A stretch of 22,296 nucleotides of DNA. Origin: Chloroflexota bacterium (GTDB lineage Bacteria > Chloroflexota > Anaerolineae > Promineifilales > Promineifilaceae). Positions 1 to 7,936 of this stretch are shown one piece after another (position 1 is the stretch's first letter; the number at the start of each line of letters is the position of its first letter). The translations under genes were made by a program, and so were the position numbers. The notes under the pieces were generated by a model. The model was given only the letters and a program-made list of their open reading frames with translations, had not been told where the DNA came from and did not search any database. The DNA is taken from NCBI GenBank assembly GCA_008501785.1, contig QQUD01000246.1, forward strand, positions 1-22,296, written 5' to 3'.

Positions 1-487
1 CTTGCCGGTTTCGCGTACAATCGAGACAGCGTTACGCGCCATTTCTGGAACCTATTCAATTGTGTATGATCCCACAATGGATGGGGAGAATGTGTTGGAG
101 GTTTTTGGGGAAACGGCCGTTGCGCCCACCCTCACCGCCCTCACCAATCTGAACATCCGCACTGGTCCGGGGACGGGTTATGCGCGTCTCAGCTATTTGC
201 TTTCGGGAGAAACGGCACTCGTGCAGGGAGAAGACCCCAACACCGGCTGGCGGCTCATCCAATGCCCACCTCGCGCCGCGTCAGCCTCCGTGTGCTGGGT
301 CACTAACTTGCCATCACTGGTGAGCGTTGTTGAAAGTGGCGATTCGAGACAAATCAACGAACCGACTGAGACTAATTTTGAGTGGTTTGAATTCGGCCGT
401 GTTTACTGGATCAAAATCGAATCCGAAAACCCGGTCACACCTTACCTTGCGCCCCCCATTCCCACAGCAGACGGCAACCAACGTTAA
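1..487 (+). CDS. SH3b-domain protein, C-terminal part (5' partial)
   Basis: The reading frame is open from the window edge to a TAA at 485-487, so only the C-terminal ~161 residues are present. The TTG at position 2 is probably an internal Leu codon. Residues ~46-108 read as a bacterial SH3 domain (SH3_3 type): the segment LNIRTGPGTGYARLSYL carries the typical N-x-R-x-G-P-x-x-x-Y core, followed by a G-x-x-x-x-V strand and a terminal CWV. Such domains usually bind peptidoglycan or other ligands in secreted or lipoprotein-type proteins. The tail after residue 110 is Pro/Glu-rich and not recognised. One AACGGCCGTT palindrome (112-121) encodes ETAV just before the domain. The main function of the protein lies upstream and is unknown. 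The SH3b call is fairly safe. Confidence 0.75.
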   Translation, partial: LPVSRTIETALRAISGTYSIVYDPTMDGENVLEVFGETAVAPTLTALTNLNIRTGPGTGYARLSYLLSGETALVQGEDPNTGWRLIQCPPRAASASVCWVTNLPSLVSVVESGDSRQINEPTETNFEWFEFGRVYWIKIESENPVTPYLAPPIPTADGNQR

Positions 488-514
488 TCACAAACCAAAA
501 ATCATACACACTCA

Positions 515-549
515 GAATGGGCCAATTTCGGAAATTGGTCCATTCTTTT
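515..549 (+). terminator. Rho-independent-type terminator after the SH3b gene
   Basis: The 14-nt arms 515-528 and 532-545 pair along their whole length with one G-T wobble around a 3-nt loop (CGG), and are followed by TTTT at 546-549. The hairpin starts 28 nt after the stop codon of the SH3b gene. The short T run makes it a somewhat weak intrinsic terminator. Confidence 0.65.
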
Positions 550-832
550 GAGCAACAAAACCCTGCTGTGGACTGCTCTTCGGACCGTGCCGATCTTCCT
601 CTTTGGTCTCCAGACCAATTTTGTTTACTTGGATTCATCAAGTGTTGGTGGAGATGAGAAGGTTTGGGGGAAACGGCCGTTAACCCCATCCACCACCGCC
701 TCACCCATCGCCCAAAAGCCGCGAGTTATTATAATTCAGACCAATGCGGAATTTGATACAATTGCATTGTTCATTTAAAACAGATAAAAAACTATCATCT
801 ACGATAAACGCCACCGCTAATTCACAGGTTTT
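550..832. other. Intergenic region without a convincing gene
   Basis: Reading frames here encode nothing recognisable. The stretch holds a small hairpin (TTGGTCT/AGACCAA, 603-609 and 612-618), one AACGGCCGTT palindrome (672-681) set between a G run and a C run, and a TATAAT at 730-735 with no acceptable -35 box at the usual distance. The promoter of the following hydrolase gene probably lies here but cannot be fixed. Confidence 0.4.
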
Positions 833-1588
833 ATGCTGTGGCAGAAACATTGGTTAAGTACTATGAAAATATTTCGTCGATTGTTCATTGCGGTTCTTGT
901 CATCATCTTGATTGGAGGGCTATTGTTGGTTGGTTGGGCAACTGTAAGGTCTCAGGAAGCGACAGCACGCGCAGCTGTTGTGTTGCAGGAAAATGATGTT
1001 AAACGAGAAGATGGGCAGCTTGTATTTTGGCCGAGTTCCCCCACCAATAAAGGCCTAATTTACTATCCAGGTGGACTGGTTGATCCAGAAGCCTATGCTG
1101 TGACCGCCCAAGGCATCGCGGACGCCGGATATCTGGTTATGATTCCCAAAATGCCCCTCAATCTTGCATTCACAGGCATCAATCGTGCAGATGAAATCCG
1201 AGAAGCTTTTCCAGAAATCGAGTCATGGGTCATTGGTGGACACTCACTTGGTGGTGCGATGGCGGCTGAATATGCTAAAAACAATGTGGACAGCGTTGAC
1301 GGACTGATCATGTTTGCCTCATATCCTGCAAATAACGAGGATTTTGTAAATTTCCCAATACCTATTCTGACAATCATAGGATCAAATGATCCAGGCTCCC
1401 CAGAACAAGAAACTTTTTATGAAACGATTAGTGATTCGGCCACACTCTTTATTATCGAAGGGGGAAACCACCGTCAGTATGCCGACTACAGTTTTCAAAA
1501 AGATGATGGCATCGCAGCAATCTCTGTAGCGGAACAGCAAGACCAAATTATCGCTGCCACAATCCAATTTTTAGACACGCTGGAATAG
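833..1588 (+). CDS. Membrane-anchored alpha/beta hydrolase
   Basis: The 251-residue protein begins with a short basic stretch and one hydrophobic helix (residues ~17-36), a signal anchor or signal peptide, so the catalytic domain probably acts outside the cytoplasm. The nucleophile elbow GHSLGG (136-141) puts the catalytic Ser at 138. Asp186 in GSNDP and His213 in GGNHRQY complete the expected triad. Overall layout, with GGNHxQ and a late DG-x-A-x-IS segment, matches Abhydrolase_5-type proteins; the substrate cannot be predicted. Met11 (codon at 863) is an equally good or better start because the hydrophobic helix follows it directly, and neither start has a strong ribosome binding site. The gene lacks the AACGGCCGTT palindrome common elsewhere in the window. 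The fold is confident; the role is unknown. Confidence 0.85.
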   Translation: MLWQKHWLSTMKIFRRLFIAVLVIILIGGLLLVGWATVRSQEATARAAVVLQENDVKREDGQLVFWPSSPTNKGLIYYPGGLVDPEAYAVTAQGIADAGYLVMIPKMPLNLAFTGINRADEIREAFPEIESWVIGGHSLGGAMAAEYAKNNVDSVDGLIMFASYPANNEDFVNFPIPILTIIGSNDPGSPEQETFYETISDSATLFIIEGGNHRQYADYSFQKDDGIAAISVAEQQDQIIAATIQFLDTLE

Positions 1589-1615
1589 TCTACCGCAGTT
1601 TGGAGTGAAACTAAG

Positions 1616-1675
1616 ATGAAAGTAGTCAAAACTGGTGAGTACAAAGCATTCGGCAATGCAGGGGGAATGAGATGA
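1616..1675 (+). CDS. Possible 19-residue leader ORF or gene remnant
   Basis: An ATG at 1616 with GGAG 10 nt upstream opens a 19-residue frame (MKVVKTGEYKAFGNAGGMR) whose TGA at 1673-1675 overlaps the ATG at 1672 of the phosphatase fragment. The overlap is the kind seen in translational coupling. Because the region downstream is clearly degraded, this may equally be a scrap of a lost gene. No relatives are recognised. Confidence 0.2.
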   Translation: MKVVKTGEYKAFGNAGGMR

Positions 1676-1977
1676 TTGGAAATCGACAGCTCAAATGGGA
1701 TGGTTGCCACAACGTGCGCGACCTCGGGGGATTACATGACGCTGATGGCCGCAAAACACGCTGGAGAACCTTGGTTCGTTCAGACGATCCATCCAAGCTA
1801 ACAAAGGCAGGGTGGGATGCTCTATACACACATGGCATTCGCGCAATCATTTCGCTGCGCACCGATGGCAAGGTGGAAAACGAACTTGATTTAACGGCTT
1901 GCCCACCCGATCGGGTGGCAATATCGGTGGCAAAGCCGTTCATAAATGGGTGCATGAAAATTTGCGACCTAAGTTAG
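1672..1977 (+). pseudogene. Broken tyrosine-protein-phosphatase-like gene (N-terminal part only)
   Basis: Residues 8-75 resemble the start of the Y_phosphatase3 family: NVRDLGG, then GRKTRWRTLVRSDD, LTKAGWDALYTHGIRAIISLR and an E-rich turn. The catalytic loop (H-C-x5-R) that should follow is absent; after about residue 82 the frame runs into unrelated sequence and stops at 1977, giving 101 residues where the family has about 250. A purine-rich ribosome binding site (AGGGGG) precedes the ATG. The neighbouring frame is open from 1890 to 2087, so the break looks like a deletion joining the phosphatase start to the end of another gene. The product cannot be an active phosphatase. Confidence 0.65.
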
Positions 1978-2087
1978 TGAAGTTGGTAGAGATGTATCAA
2001 ACTACCAAAACAGTTATTTGGATTAAGTCACCAGAAGAGCTAAACGCTTTTGTAGCCAGCCTTAGAAGAAAAAACATGCCATTATGA
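1890..2087 (+). pseudogene. C-terminal remnant of an unidentified gene
   Basis: This frame opens at 1890 after a TGA, has no good ATG start, and ends with a TGA at 2085-2087 that overlaps the ATG (2084) of the next gene. The plausible coding part runs from about 1915: a His/Trp-rich helix, then TKTVIWIKSPEELNAFVASL, which looks like a genuine strand-helix pair. It distantly recalls the end of PTH2-type peptidyl-tRNA hydrolases, but the match is too weak to name it. Together with the truncated phosphatase start it forms a deletion scar. Its stop/start overlap may once have coupled it to the reductase gene. Confidence 0.35.
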
Positions 2088-2947
2088 ACAAAAAAGAATC
2101 AATTCTAGTTGTTGGCGCAAGTGGTTTCCTTGGACAACAAATAGTGAAATTGCTTGAAACCCAACAAAATGTTATCTATACCCATTATCGAAACCCACTT
2201 TTTCCAGATTCTATTCGTTTCGATTTTTTCAATGATGATATTAGGTACATACTTGATAAACAACAAGTAGGGGCTATTATCTTTGCTAGTGCGGTAGAGA
2301 TGAATAACCAGTTAGACAAAGTTCGATATTCGATGGAAAGATTTGCCCGGGCATGTGAGGATAGGCGCATTGTTTATTTATCAAGTGATGGCATATTTGA
2401 AGGAGTAAAAGGACTTTATTCTGAGAAAGATTCACCAAATCCGCAAACCACATACGGTAAAAATCTCGCAATATGCGAAGGAATAATTGGAAGCTATTGC
2501 AACAATTTCTGTATCGTTCGTCCCAGTTATATCTACGGGTTTTCAAATGGAACTCTGGATTCCCGCTTAAAAAAAACCAAAAGTGTTCTCGAATCTGGCG
2601 GTACAGTCACGTTATTCAACGATATGTTCAAAAGCCCACTAGGGGTGAAGCAAATTGCCAGTGCGGTAATCCATTTAACCTGGTTAGATTTCGCAGGAGT
2701 TGTGCATGTTGCTGGTAAACGCTTGAGTGTTTATGAGTTTCACCGAAGGGCTATGTCTGCTTTAAATGTCGATATTACCCATCTCAATGGTTGTCAAATG
2801 CCGATCAAAAAGGGATTTTTGCGTGATACGTCTTTGGACAGCTCACTCTGGCAACAGTTAACCGGCACAAGGCCATGCGATATTAAAAAGACATTACTTC
2901 AGGAATGTGCTGCCTTGGGCAACGACTCAGGCGACGGACTATCATGA
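2084..2947 (+). CDS. RmlD-like NAD(P)-dependent sugar-nucleotide reductase/epimerase
   Basis: The 287-residue protein has an N-terminal Rossmann motif GASGFLG (residues 11-17), a strand ending in FASAVE (~67-72), the YLSSDGIFEG segment (~98-107) typical of RmlD proteins (dTDP-4-dehydrorhamnose reductase type), RPSYIYG (146-152) and a C-terminal substrate-binding half. Length fits the family. The usual Y-x-x-x-K dyad is altered: in TTYGKNLAICE the tyrosine (124) is present but the +4 position is Leu instead of Lys, with a Lys only at +2. The protein may therefore be catalytically changed or regulatory. The start overlaps the preceding stop (ATGA) and has only a weak ribosome binding site. The gene is visibly AT-richer than the large genes downstream and contains no AACGGCCGTT, so it may have been acquired. 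Confidence 0.8.
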   Translation: MNKKESILVVGASGFLGQQIVKLLETQQNVIYTHYRNPLFPDSIRFDFFNDDIRYILDKQQVGAIIFASAVEMNNQLDKVRYSMERFARACEDRRIVYLSSDGIFEGVKGLYSEKDSPNPQTTYGKNLAICEGIIGSYCNNFCIVRPSYIYGFSNGTLDSRLKKTKSVLESGGTVTLFNDMFKSPLGVKQIASAVIHLTWLDFAGVVHVAGKRLSVYEFHRRAMSALNVDITHLNGCQMPIKKGFLRDTSLDSSLWQQLTGTRPCDIKKTLLQECAALGNDSGDGLS

Positions 2948-3065
2948 TAATGAAGAATACGACCAGAGGCCGCAGAATAAGAGGGGCACGGAAATTTAAT
3001 CGATGCACGATATACAAACTGACCGCTTACGTTATATTCTTCACTATGTTTGCAAATTTTCTAAT

Positions 3066-3986
3066 TTATGTTAACTCTTGGGTTAATAACGGCCGTTTCT
3101 CCCCCAACACCCCCGCAATCACCTCATCCTTCTCTTCCCACAGGTCACGCACCCACGCCTGGAACTGTTCGCGGAAAAATGGGTCATTTTGGTAATCACC
3201 AGTGAGATAGTCGGCCGGGATTTCCTGCTTGTCGATTTGCATCACTATTCGCCTGACTTTGCCCGAAAGAAAGTCCCAGGAAGAGGGAATGCCGTCGGGA
3301 TAGACAATCGTGATATTCACCATTGTCTTGATTTGCTCATTCATGGCAGAGAGCACAAGTGCAATTCCGCCAGCTTTTGGTTTGAGTAGATATTTATAGG
3401 GGGATTGTTGTTTGGCATGTTTGGCAGGTGTAAAACGGGTACCTTCCAGGTAGTTCATCACCGAAACGGGCGTGAATTTAAACTTTTCACACTTTTCACG
3501 CGTCGTTTCCATATCCTTGCCGCGCAGTTCTGGATGTTTTTTTAAGAATTCTTTTGTATAGCGTTTCATAAACGGAAAGTCGAGACCCCACCACGCCAAC
3601 CCAATCACAGGTACCCAAATTAGTTCTTGCTTGATAAAAAATTTGAGAAAAGGAATGCGCCGATTTAACACATGCTGCATGACCACAATATCGGCCCACG
3701 ATTGATGGTTGGCGATAACCAAATACCAATCATCATGCTTCAGATTCTCTAGACCGGTTACTTCCCACTCGGTGCGCTGGGTAAGCCACATAATGCCACT
3801 GTTGCACGTGATCCACATTTCTGCCAGCCAAATAATCAGCTTTGTACAGCCTGTTTGCCATGCCTTAATGGGAAAAAGCTTAAGCAAAATAATAAAATAC
3901 AAGGGTAAACACCAAAAAAGCGTGTTCAAAATCAACAGCGAAGCACTTAAACTCCCGACAAGAAAAGGTGGCAGAAAATTGAGCAT
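3066..3986 (-). CDS. 1-acylglycerol-3-phosphate acyltransferase family protein (YihG-like)
   Basis: Membrane acyltransferase of the PlsC/LPLAT family, which moves an acyl group to a lysophospholipid. The chosen start (ATG at 3986-3984) has AGAGG about 6 nt upstream; a longer in-frame reading from 4049 lacks this. In the 306-residue form a hydrophobic N-terminal region (~5-40) is followed by NHQSWAD (H94-x4-D99, the catalytic motif I), a PFMKRY segment near residue 138, and EGTR (181-184, phosphate-binding motif III). These spacings and the 306-residue length fit the YihG/LCLAT1-like branch rather than short PlsC enzymes. The last residues carry an AACGGCCGTT palindrome (3088-3097), here read as KRPL. 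It converges on the reductase gene with no clear terminator between them. Confidence 0.88.
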   Translation of the reverse strand: MLNFLPPFLVGSLSASLLILNTLFWCLPLYFIILLKLFPIKAWQTGCTKLIIWLAEMWITCNSGIMWLTQRTEWEVTGLENLKHDDWYLVIANHQSWADIVVMQHVLNRRIPFLKFFIKQELIWVPVIGLAWWGLDFPFMKRYTKEFLKKHPELRGKDMETTREKCEKFKFTPVSVMNYLEGTRFTPAKHAKQQSPYKYLLKPKAGGIALVLSAMNEQIKTMVNITIVYPDGIPSSWDFLSGKVRRIVMQIDKQEIPADYLTGDYQNDPFFREQFQAWVRDLWEEKDEVIAGVLGEKRPLLTQELT

Positions 3987-4114
3987 GTATGACCTCTCAT
4001 AACAGATTACATACAAAAGAGTATCACATTTTTCTGCTGATGCCATCAATCATTTGCATGAATTAGAACACGGAGTTTTGTATAGAGTCATGGAAGCTGG
4101 ATTCTAGCAAATAG

Positions 4115-4134
4115 GAAAACAATTAATTGTTTTC
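4115..4134. terminator. 20-bp perfect palindrome after the ParB-like gene
   Basis: GAAAACAATTAATTGTTTTC reads the same on both strands and lies 17 nt beyond the stop of the minus-strand gene at 4152. No long T run follows on the minus strand, so its action as an intrinsic terminator is uncertain. It could also be a protein-binding dyad. Confidence 0.4.
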
Positions 4135-4151
4135 TTCCCCCCAAAAAAGGT

Positions 4152-4610
4152 TTATGCTGCCTGAGAAGGTGAAGTTTGCCATGCCGGTGTAGAAATGTGG
4201 GTCAACTCTACCACGGTGACATGCGCTTCAATCAGCTCTTGTTTCTGGCTGAGGGCGATAGAGACGCGGTGGTGTCCGTCTTGTACAAAGTAGATTTCGC
4301 CGACCTGCACCAGAGAGATGGGGGAGAGGTTTTTGGTGCGCCATGCTTTGGCCACATTTTGCAAACGTTCGCGGCCATGTGTGTTGACCAATTGGAACTG
4401 CGCGTTGAAGTCGTTGCAGCGGCTGTTGTTCATGCTGCCTTTGATTTGCTCGAGTGAAACGCTTTGTTTGCCGATGAATGCTTGGGTGGTAATGCGCTGT
4501 TCGGCGGTATAGGTGTTGTATGAGAGGAGGTGGGTGGAACGGCCGTTTCCCATCCCCTGTACCTTTGCCATCAACTTGCCTGCTGCTGTTTTAATCGGAT
4601 TTAAAAACAT
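4152..4610 (-). CDS. Small ParB-like-domain protein
   Basis: About 152 residues. The recognisable part is near the C-terminus: VQVGEIYFVQDGHHRVSIAL, followed by a beta strand AHVTVVEL. This DGHHR segment is the nucleotide-binding box of the ParB/sulfiredoxin-like fold. The N-terminal half, rich in Gln and Asn, is not recognised. No helix-turn-helix follows the ParB box, so it is not a full chromosome-partition ParB. The start at 4610 is chosen because GGAGG sits 5 nt upstream; an earlier in-frame ATG at 4640 would add ten residues. The AACGGCCGTT palindrome at 4538-4547 is read as NGR. It is divergent from the BTAD regulator, with about 160 bp for both promoters. Its function is unknown. Confidence 0.7.
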   Translation of the reverse strand: MFLNPIKTAAGKLMAKVQGMGNGRSTHLLSYNTYTAEQRITTQAFIGKQSVSLEQIKGSMNNSRCNDFNAQFQLVNTHGRERLQNVAKAWRTKNLSPISLVQVGEIYFVQDGHHRVSIALSQKQELIEAHVTVVELTHISTPAWQTSPSQAA

Positions 4611-4769
4611 GTCTGCCTCCATCACCTTTCTTGAATTCATTCCCTGTCGGTTTATGATGAAAGCTTATGAAACGAATGTGACGCCAGCGTGACACTCGCC
4701 GCCGGATGCGTTAGAATTTGAAGCACGAACTTATTGGTGTGTCATAACGTAACGAGTAGGTAAAAATAT

Positions 4770-7700
4770 ATGCAGCCCCGCCAGCAGCTCCCCAAACAGC
4801 TCTCCCTCAGATTTCTGGGACCTTTTCAAGCTTCGTTAGGCGGATATCCCACTCCTGAGTCACGCACAAAAAAAATAGAGGCATTGCTCATTTTTCTGGC
4901 GATGGAAGCAAATCGAGTCCATCGGCGTGAGTCGCTAGTTGGGCTGTTGTTTCCAGACCAGCCAGATGAGGTAGCCCGCACCAATTTGCGCCAAACGCTC
5001 AACCGGCTGCGCAAAGCCATCAAAGACAAAGAAGCAATGCCACCCTTCCTGCTAATTTCCCGCGAATCGACACAATTTAATCGTGATAGCAACTGCACGC
5101 TGGATGTATGGACGCTGCAACAAGGGCTGCGCGGTTGTGAAAAGCATGCGGGCAAGCGAAACGGCCGTTGCACAAACTGTATGCAGCAGCTTCAAATCGG
5201 TCTCGATTTAGTGCGTGGCCCCTTTCTCGATGGCTTCTTTCTCGAAGACAGCATTCAGTTTGATGAATGGGTGCTGGGATACCGTGAACGTTTACAGCAA
5301 GACATCCTGGCTGGTTTGCAGCAGTTGGCCCACTATTTAGAGACTCGTGGGGAATATGCGTCAGCGGTGATGATTGCACGTCGCCAGATCGAATTGGAGC
5401 CGTGGGATGAAGCGGCACAGCGGCAGGTGATGCGTTTGCTGGCATATCAGGGTCAGCGCAATGCGGCCTTACGTCAATTTCAAATCCTTTCCCAAACGTT
5501 GGATGATGAACTAGGAGTTGAACCAACAACAGAAACGGCCGTTCTGCGCGACTTCATTGCCATGGCCGGAGACAAACGGCCGTTTCACCTCCCCACCCGT
5601 GAAACAATCGTCGGACGGGATGCAGAGCTGGCCACGATTCACCAGCAGCTTGCCAATACAGAACATCGTTTGATTTCGCTGGTGGGGTCGGGCGGCATCG
5701 GCAAAACGCGATTAGCAGTGGAAACTGGCTGGCGAGTTGCTACCAATTACGTTGGCCCATTTTTGCATGGCGTCTATTTTGTGCCGTTGGCCGGAGTCGC
5801 GACAGCCACAGACCAGCCCTTTTCTGGCATCATGAATCAACTGGTAACGGCCGTTGCCGAAGCGCTCGGCTTTGCCTTCTCCGGGTCACGCCCGCCCCAG
5901 CAGCAGCTCACAAACTTTTTACAGAACAAATCGATTTTGCTCATTTTAGATAACTGCGAACATTTGATAACAGCCGTGCAAGAACTCGTGCGCAGCACGC
6001 TGCTAGAAACCGAAAGTGTCCAATTTTTAGTTACCTCACGTGAACGGCTCAACGTCCGCTCAGAATGGCTGCAAGCGTTGGACGGACTGCCGTTCCCGGT
6101 GAATGGAGACGCCCCTGTTGAATTGGAAAAGATGAGCGCGGTGCAGTTGTTTATTCAACGCGCACAGCAGGTCGATTCTGGGTTTGTTGTTGATGAGGGA
6201 AACGGCGGCTGTACCTTACCCACCATCGGTGAAATTTGCCGGATGGTGCGCGGCATTCCGCTGGCAATTGAGCTGGCGGCTCCCTGGGTACGCATGATGA
6301 CCTGTACTGAAATTGCTCGTGAAATTGAGCATAATTTAGATGGCCTGACCAGCAGCATGGCACATGTGCCAGAGCGTCATCGCAGTATGCGTGCCGTGTT
6401 CAATCATTCTTGGGCGCTTTTAGATGCTGCCGAACAGCAAACAATCGCACAGCTCTCTGTCTTTCGTGGTGGATTTGACCGCAAGACAGCGCAGGAAGTG
6501 ACCGGTGCATCCCTTTCGCAGCTGGCCGGATTGCTGGATAAATCATTTCTGCAACGAGTGGACGAAGATGGTGTGACGCGCTTCCAAATGCAGGAGGTGC
6601 TGCGTCAATATGCGGCAGAGAAATTGGCGGCGATGGGAGGGGAAACGGCCGTTTTTCTGCAACATTGCCACACCTATCTCAACTTTGTAACACAGCGCAG
6701 TCAGGATTTGCGTGGGACACGGCAGCTAAAGGCGCTGGCCGAAATACGCCGCGAAATTGAAAATATCCGTGTGGCGTGGCACTATGCGCTCACCCATGAT
6801 CAATTTGAGTCGATTGGGAAGGCGGCTGACACGTTGGCGCTCTTCTATTACATGCGCAGTTGGTCTGTTGAAGGCGTGACGCTGTTTAAGGATGCGGTAG
6901 AGCGGGTGCAGCAGGGGCTGGGAGAGGAAACGGCCGTTACGCTAGGCAAACTGCTGGCTCGTCAGGGATGGTTCACTTTTCTGCAAGGCCAACATGTGGC
7001 CGCACAACGCTTGCTGCAAGAGAGTTTGAATGGTCTGCAAGCAGCAAATGCAACCGTTGACACCGTGTATACACTCAACTTTTTAGCCGTCGTTACCTAC
7101 ACACTTGGCAACTACGAACAGGCAAACCAATTTGTCACAAATGGGTTAGCAATTAGCGAATCCATTGCAGATTCATATCGCATTGCTGTTGCCAACAATA
7201 TTTTGAGCCAGATAGCTTATTTACAGGGCGACTACGAAAAAGCAAAAGAAACATGCGAAACGAGCCTCACCTTTGAGCGCAAAATTGACAACCAGTGGAG
7301 CATGGGATTTTCTTTGACCAATTTAGGGCGTGTTGCTTATGCACAAAACGACTATGAAACAGCACGGACCCATTACCTGGAAAGTTTAACCATTCGCAAA
7401 TCGATGGGAGATCGACGCGGTGAGGCCATTTGTCTTAATTATTTGGGGGATGCGGCAAAGGCGGCAGGAGATTATGCAGAAGCTGCAAATCAATACAATG
7501 CTAGCTTGGCAATTGCTAAAGAGATTGGTGACTTATCGAGTGTAGCTATTTCTTTGAGCCGCTTAGGCTTCACCCATCTAGCACAGCAGCAACCAAATGA
7601 GGCATGGTCAAGCTTCAAGGAAGCATTGCAGCAGGCACAAGCATTGCCAGGACAGCTTGATGCGTTGGTGGGGATAGCAACGTTGATTAGCCAATCCAAC

Positions 7701-7868
7701 CCTACCTTAGCCGCGAATCTCGCCAATCAAATTCATGAGCACCCGGCAACAACAACCGAAACCAGGCAGTTGGCTGCTACACTGCAATCAAACTTGCCAC
7801 AAAACCCCTCAGAAACTTCAATAGACCAACTAATCGACATGATTTTACAAATGAACCCAGAAATTTGA
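4770..7868 (+). CDS. BTAD / NB-ARC-type STAND regulator with TPR repeats (AfsR/SARP-like)
   Basis: A 1032-residue cytoplasmic signalling protein. Residues ~11-105 form a winged-helix DNA-binding domain of the SARP kind (SLRFLGPFQASLGG, then RRESLVGLLFPDQPDEVARTN). Residues ~107-265 are a bacterial transcriptional activation domain (BTAD), ending in LDDELGVEP. Inside the BTAD is a Cys/His knot: C123, H126, C134 and C137. A STAND ATPase follows, with Walker A GSGGIGKT (306-313), Walker B LLILDN with D394, sensor TSRERL (422-427) and GIPL (495-498). From ~680 to 1000 there are TPR-like repeats rich in N-Y-x-x-A. Such proteins are usually transcription activators switched by ligand binding to the TPRs and by ATP-driven assembly. 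The gene carries six AACGGCCGTT palindromes. It is followed 68 bp later by the cyclase gene and is probably cotranscribed with it. Confidence 0.9.
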   Translation: MQPRQQLPKQLSLRFLGPFQASLGGYPTPESRTKKIEALLIFLAMEANRVHRRESLVGLLFPDQPDEVARTNLRQTLNRLRKAIKDKEAMPPFLLISRESTQFNRDSNCTLDVWTLQQGLRGCEKHAGKRNGRCTNCMQQLQIGLDLVRGPFLDGFFLEDSIQFDEWVLGYRERLQQDILAGLQQLAHYLETRGEYASAVMIARRQIELEPWDEAAQRQVMRLLAYQGQRNAALRQFQILSQTLDDELGVEPTTETAVLRDFIAMAGDKRPFHLPTRETIVGRDAELATIHQQLANTEHRLISLVGSGGIGKTRLAVETGWRVATNYVGPFLHGVYFVPLAGVATATDQPFSGIMNQLVTAVAEALGFAFSGSRPPQQQLTNFLQNKSILLILDNCEHLITAVQELVRSTLLETESVQFLVTSRERLNVRSEWLQALDGLPFPVNGDAPVELEKMSAVQLFIQRAQQVDSGFVVDEGNGGCTLPTIGEICRMVRGIPLAIELAAPWVRMMTCTEIAREIEHNLDGLTSSMAHVPERHRSMRAVFNHSWALLDAAEQQTIAQLSVFRGGFDRKTAQEVTGASLSQLAGLLDKSFLQRVDEDGVTRFQMQEVLRQYAAEKLAAMGGETAVFLQHCHTYLNFVTQRSQDLRGTRQLKALAEIRREIENIRVAWHYALTHDQFESIGKAADTLALFYYMRSWSVEGVTLFKDAVERVQQGLGEETAVTLGKLLARQGWFTFLQGQHVAAQRLLQESLNGLQAANATVDTVYTLNFLAVVTYTLGNYEQANQFVTNGLAISESIADSYRIAVANNILSQIAYLQGDYEKAKETCETSLTFERKIDNQWSMGFSLTNLGRVAYAQNDYETARTHYLESLTIRKSMGDRRGEAICLNYLGDAAKAAGDYAEAANQYNASLAIAKEIGDLSSVAISLSRLGFTHLAQQQPNEAWSSFKEALQQAQALPGQLDALVGIATLISQSNPTLAANLANQIHEHPATTTETRQLAATLQSNLPQNPSETSIDQLIDMILQMNPEI

Positions 7869-7936
7869 CATAACAATTCAAGCAATTAGCAATATGGTTT
7901 GGTTCAAGCAGCTTTACTCAACAAGATAGGTTCAAC

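Noticed and set aside
707..735. Promoter with TATAAT at 730-735 for the hydrolase gene
   Set aside because: No acceptable -35 box is present at 15-19 bp, and the box lies about 100 bp before the start codon.
548..778. 76-residue plus-strand ORF
   Set aside because: It overlaps the terminator, contains a palindrome copy and low-complexity segments, and encodes nothing recognisable.
3987..4049. Longer start of the acyltransferase at 4049
   Set aside because: The ATG at 3986 has a clear ribosome binding site and is directly followed by the hydrophobic helix; the extra 21 residues look non-native.
5077..5529. 150-residue minus-strand ORF inside the BTAD gene
   Set aside because: It is antisense to a well-supported domain and has no protein-like features.
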